DNA of 10,268 nt, taken from assembly GCA_900770295.1 (NCBI GenBank), contig CAAGJQ010000091.1:1-10268 (forward strand), read 5' to 3'. A model generated the notes under the pieces. It was not told the origin of the DNA, ran no database searches, and saw only the letters and a list, made by a program, of their open reading frames with translations. Shown one piece after another: positions 8,610 through 10,268 of this stretch; within the stretch, counting starts at the first letter, position 1; each line of letters begins with the position of its first letter. The DNA comes from an uncultured Oscillibacter sp. GTDB lineage: Bacteria > Bacillota > Clostridia > Oscillospirales > Oscillospiraceae. The position numbers and the translations under genes were made by a program.

Positions 8610-10268
8610 TCACACAGACTCCTCGGCCATCTTCCGGTACTTGGCATACCGGGCCTTGACGTCGGAGACCTCCTTGGCATAGAGGGCATCCGCGCGCTCG
8701 GGGAAGTTGTTCTTCAGAGAGGCAAAGCGGTTCTCGCCCATCAGGAAGTCCATGAGCTTGCTGGTATCGGGCTCGGGAGAATCCAGCTGGAAGGGATTCT
8801 TGCCCTGCTCGGTCAGGCGGGGATCATAGCGGTACAGGTGCCAGTAGCCGCACTCCACAGCCTTCTTCATCTCGTCCTGAGAGCAGCCCATGCCGGCCTT
8901 GATGTGCTGTTCCAGGCAGGGGCAGTAGCAGATGACGATGGCGGGACCGGGATAGGACTCGGCCTCACGCAGGGCCTTCAGGGTCTGGGCCTGGTCATAG
9001 CCCATGGCCACCTGGGCAACATACACGTATCCGTAGCTCATCAGGATGGCGCCCAGATCCTTCTTGGCGATCTGCTTGCCGCCGGCGGCGAACTTCGCCA
9101 CAGCGGAGGTGGGGGTGGACTTGGAGGACTGTCCGCCGGTGTTGGAGTAGACCTCGGTATCCAGAACCAGCAGGTTCACGTCCCGGTTTTGAGCCATGAC
9201 GTGGTCGATGCCGCCGAAGCCGATGTCGTAAGCCCAGCCGTCGCCGCCGATGGCCCAAATGGACTTCTTGGCCAGATACTCCTTGTTCTCCAGAATGTAG
9301 GCCACGTCCTCGGTCTGCTCAGCGGCCTCCAGGGCGGCGATCAGAGCGTCGGACACGGCGCGGGACTTCTCGCCGTCGTTCCAGTTGTTCAGGTAGTCGG
9401 TAATGGCCTCCACGGCGATTCCGCTCTCCTTCATGCCCTCCAAACGGATGATGAGCTCCTTGCGGATGGCATCCTGGGCGTGGAAGAAGCCGTAGGCGAA
9501 CTCGGCGTTGTCCTCGAACAGGGAGTGCTCCCAGGCGGGACCGCGGCCCTGGCTGTCCTTGCAGTAGGGCAGGATGGGGGCGCCGCCGGAGATGGCGGAG
9601 GAGCAGCCCGCAGCGTTGCCCGCGTACATCCGGTCGCCCACCATCTGGCTGAGCAGCTTGATGTAGGTGGTCTCGGCGCAGCCGGCGCAGGCGGCGGAGA
9701 ACTGGAAGTAGGGCTTGGCGAACTGCATGTTCTTGACGGTCTTGCTGTTGATGACGTCCTTTTTCAGGTAGGCGTCGTTCATGGCCACCTTGTCGAAGTT
9801 CTCCTGCTCGGGCTTCATCTCCTCGAAGGGGGTCATGACCAGAGCGTCGGCGGTCTTCTCATTCTTGTTGGCGGGGCAGGCGGTCAGGCACACGCCGCAG
9901 CCCAGGCAGTCATAGGGAGAGATCTGCATCCGGAAGGAGTAGGCGGGAGCGTCCTTGCCCAGACCCTTGGCGGGCACGGTGACGAAGGAGGCGGGCACCT
10001 GGGCCTTTTCCTCCTCGGTCAGCAGCACGGGACGGATGGCGGCGTGGGGGCAGCACATGGCGCAGCGGTTGCACTGGATGCAGCTCTCCGCGTTCCACTT
10101 GGGCACCTTGGTGGCGACGCCGCGCTTGGAGTAAGCGGAGGTGCCGTTCTCCCACGTGCCGTCCAGCACGCCGTGCTTCTTGAACACGGAGACGGGCAGC
10201 TTGTCGCCCTTCTGACGGTCCATGGGGATGACGATGTCCTTGACGAAGGGCGTGGCCTCGATCTCAGC
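8610..10268 (-). CDS. nifJ: Second pyruvate:ferredoxin oxidoreductase, C-terminal part (cut by window edge)
   Basis: The reading frame is open from the right edge to the stop and gives the last 552 residues of a PFOR; the pyruvate-site and CoA domains lie outside. Numbering from the edge, the two ferredoxin-like cluster motifs are Cys63/66/69/73 and Cys121/124/127/131. The proximal-cluster cysteines are 194, 197, 222 and probably 451, and the TPP segment shows GGDGWAYDIG and NTGGQSSK. All catalytic features of this half are intact. It aligns throughout with the PFOR at 772-4296 (by eye roughly 70-75% identical). Differences include about eight extra residues just after the second cluster (ANKNEKTADAL) and an additional Cys in CAMCCP. 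The ATG at 10223 is internal (Met in PMDRQ, equivalent to Met646 of the other copy) and not the start. It probably forms a separate transcription unit ending at the terminator at 8527-8566. Confidence 0.96.
   Translation of the reverse strand, partial: AEIEATPFVKDIVIPMDRQKGDKLPVSVFKKHGVLDGTWENGTSAYSKRGVATKVPKWNAESCIQCNRCAMCCPHAAIRPVLLTEEEKAQVPASFVTVPAKGLGKDAPAYSFRMQISPYDCLGCGVCLTACPANKNEKTADALVMTPFEEMKPEQENFDKVAMNDAYLKKDVINSKTVKNMQFAKPYFQFSAACAGCAETTYIKLLSQMVGDRMYAGNAAGCSSAISGGAPILPYCKDSQGRGPAWEHSLFEDNAEFAYGFFHAQDAIRKELIIRLEGMKESGIAVEAITDYLNNWNDGEKSRAVSDALIAALEAAEQTEDVAYILENKEYLAKKSIWAIGGDGWAYDIGFGGIDHVMAQNRDVNLLVLDTEVYSNTGGQSSKSTPTSAVAKFAAGGKQIAKKDLGAILMSYGYVYVAQVAMGYDQAQTLKALREAESYPGPAIVICYCPCLEQHIKAGMGCSQDEMKKAVECGYWHLYRYDPRLTEQGKNPFQLDSPEPDTSKLMDFLMGENRFASLKNNFPERADALYAKEVSDVKARYAKYRKMAEESV

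Overview
This window looks like chromosomal DNA from a strictly anaerobic, fairly GC-rich, low-oxygen Firmicute, most likely a gut-type Clostridia of the Oscillospiraceae / Flavonifractor-Intestinimonas-Oscillibacter kind. That placement is an inference. It rests on two pyruvate:ferredoxin oxidoreductases, a glutamate dehydrogenase whose N-terminus resembles clostridial catabolic enzymes, AAGGAG-type ribosome binding sites throughout, and codons rich in third-position G/C. I see no rRNA, tRNA, insertion sequence, phage gene or CRISPR array.

Layout. A divergent control region (7207-7689) separates an IclR-family regulator on the + strand (7690-8463) from a leftward gene train on the - strand. 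In transcription order the train is an AGCS sodium:alanine/glycine symporter (5791-7206), a PLP-dependent class I/II aminotransferase (4512-5690), a full-length pyruvate:ferredoxin oxidoreductase (PFOR, 772-4296), a FabZ-type hotdog dehydratase (229-660) and the first 57 codons of glutamate dehydrogenase (1-171, running off the left edge). On the right, a second PFOR (8610-10268, leftward, N-terminal half outside the window) converges on the regulator. The two face each other across back-to-back intrinsic terminators.

How the parts fit. Symporter, aminotransferase, PFOR and glutamate dehydrogenase together form a short catabolic route. Alanine, or another small amino acid that gives pyruvate, is imported and transaminated to pyruvate. 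PFOR oxidises the pyruvate to acetyl-CoA, CO2 and reduced ferredoxin, and glutamate dehydrogenase recycles the amino-group acceptor and releases ammonium. The FabZ-like gene between PFOR and GDH does not fit this route in an obvious way.

Regulation. The control region holds four 17-bp imperfect palindromes of the form ATTCC-N7-GGAAT. They are good candidates for the operators of the IclR protein. The - strand gaps between symporter and aminotransferase, aminotransferase and PFOR, and PFOR and fabZ each contain a strong GC-rich stem-loop without a following U-tract. These may tune transcript stability or gene-to-gene expression rather than terminate transcription.
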